Assembly: GCA_035500455.1 (NCBI GenBank) | Contig: DATJXG010000473.1 | Span: 1-32,211, forward strand | Direction: 5' to 3' | Length of the DNA: 32,211 nucleotides | From: DATJXG01 sp035500455 | GTDB lineage: Bacteria; Acidobacteriota; Terriglobia; Terriglobales; Acidobacteriaceae | Part shown: positions 32,123-32,211 of the stretch, one piece after another | Numbering within the stretch: the first letter of the stretch is position 1 | How the letters are laid out: each line of letters starts with the position of its first letter | Position numbers and translations under genes: made by a program | Notes under the pieces: model-generated | Database searches by the model: none | Told to the model about the DNA's origin: nothing | Seen by the model: only the letters and a program-made list of their open reading frames with translations

Positions 32123-32136
32123 CGGTAACGTAACCG
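32123..32136. promoter_or_regulatory. Candidate LacI-type operator upstream of the receptor promoter
   Basis: CGGTAACGTAACCG is palindromic at six of seven half-site positions around ACGT. It shares CGGTAACGTA and CCG, with matching flanks on both sides, with the site at 27054-27067. It ends 9 bp upstream of the -35 box (centre near -52), a position that more often suits activation or looping than simple occlusion. Confidence 0.65.
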
Positions 32137-32177
32137 GACAACCCAAACCTTCTTCCACCGCAGCCCCCAGCAAGGCG

Positions 32178-32198
32178 AAAACCCGCGCCCAGCGCGGG
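32178..32198 (-). terminator. Intrinsic terminator of a gene beyond the right edge
   Basis: On the minus strand CCCGCGC-TGG-GCGCGGG (perfect 7-bp stem, 3-nt loop) is followed by TTTTCG. It suggests a minus-strand gene ending just outside the window and insulates the receptor promoter from it. Confidence 0.55.
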
Positions 32199-32211
32199 AG
32201 CAGGAGAAAAT

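Overview
The window is a high-GC, gene-dense stretch of a bacterial chromosome that most resembles Acidobacteriota (Terriglobia-like). The pointers are a 1191-residue Oar-type TonB-dependent receptor with an N-terminal carboxypeptidase-regulatory domain, long TPR proteins, secreted hydrolases with clean signal peptides, and short degenerate dispersed repeats in several gaps. This assignment comes from gene content only. I see no rRNA, tRNA, CRISPR array, transposase or phage gene.

Layout. 1-5.5 kb: a truncated amidohydrolase lipoprotein, a secreted GH27 alpha-galactosidase, a beta-propeller protein with an N-terminal lectin-like domain, and a secreted HSL-type esterase. 5.6-6.1 kb: a histone-H1-like basic protein and a 49-residue membrane peptide of the lmo0937 family. 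6.3-10.4 kb: housekeeping genes on the minus strand (acyl-CoA dehydrogenase, 3-methyladenine DNA glycosylase, DinB-like protein, TruA). 10.6-15.0 kb: two tandem paralogous TolC-family outer-membrane proteins without pump partners. 15.2-32 kb: a sugar-use locus with LacI-type regulator 1, a DUF5107/TPR protein, an aldose-1-epimerase-like protein and a secreted GH36 alpha-galactosidase (plus strand); a TPR protein, a galactonate-dehydratase-like enolase-superfamily enzyme, an unrecognised 71-residue ORF and an SDR dehydrogenase (minus strand); LacI-type regulator 2 (plus, divergent from the SDR); and the large TonB-dependent receptor (minus).

How it may work together (inference): the receptor imports an alpha-galactoside across the outer membrane, and the GH27 and GH36 enzymes release galactose. 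The mutarotase, SDR and DgoD-like dehydratase could then process it by an oxidative (De Ley-Doudoroff-like) route. The most distinctive signal is regulatory. A near-palindrome of the form CGGTAACGTAnCCG lies in the divergent region between regulator 2 and the SDR gene, and again just upstream of a near-consensus promoter of the receptor about 5 kb away. A palindrome with the same geometry but different outer bases (CGTGCACGTACACG) lies between regulator 1 and its downstream gene. The two regulators differ at the HTH positions that set half-site specificity in LacI proteins. This suggests two parallel LacI circuits in one locus.
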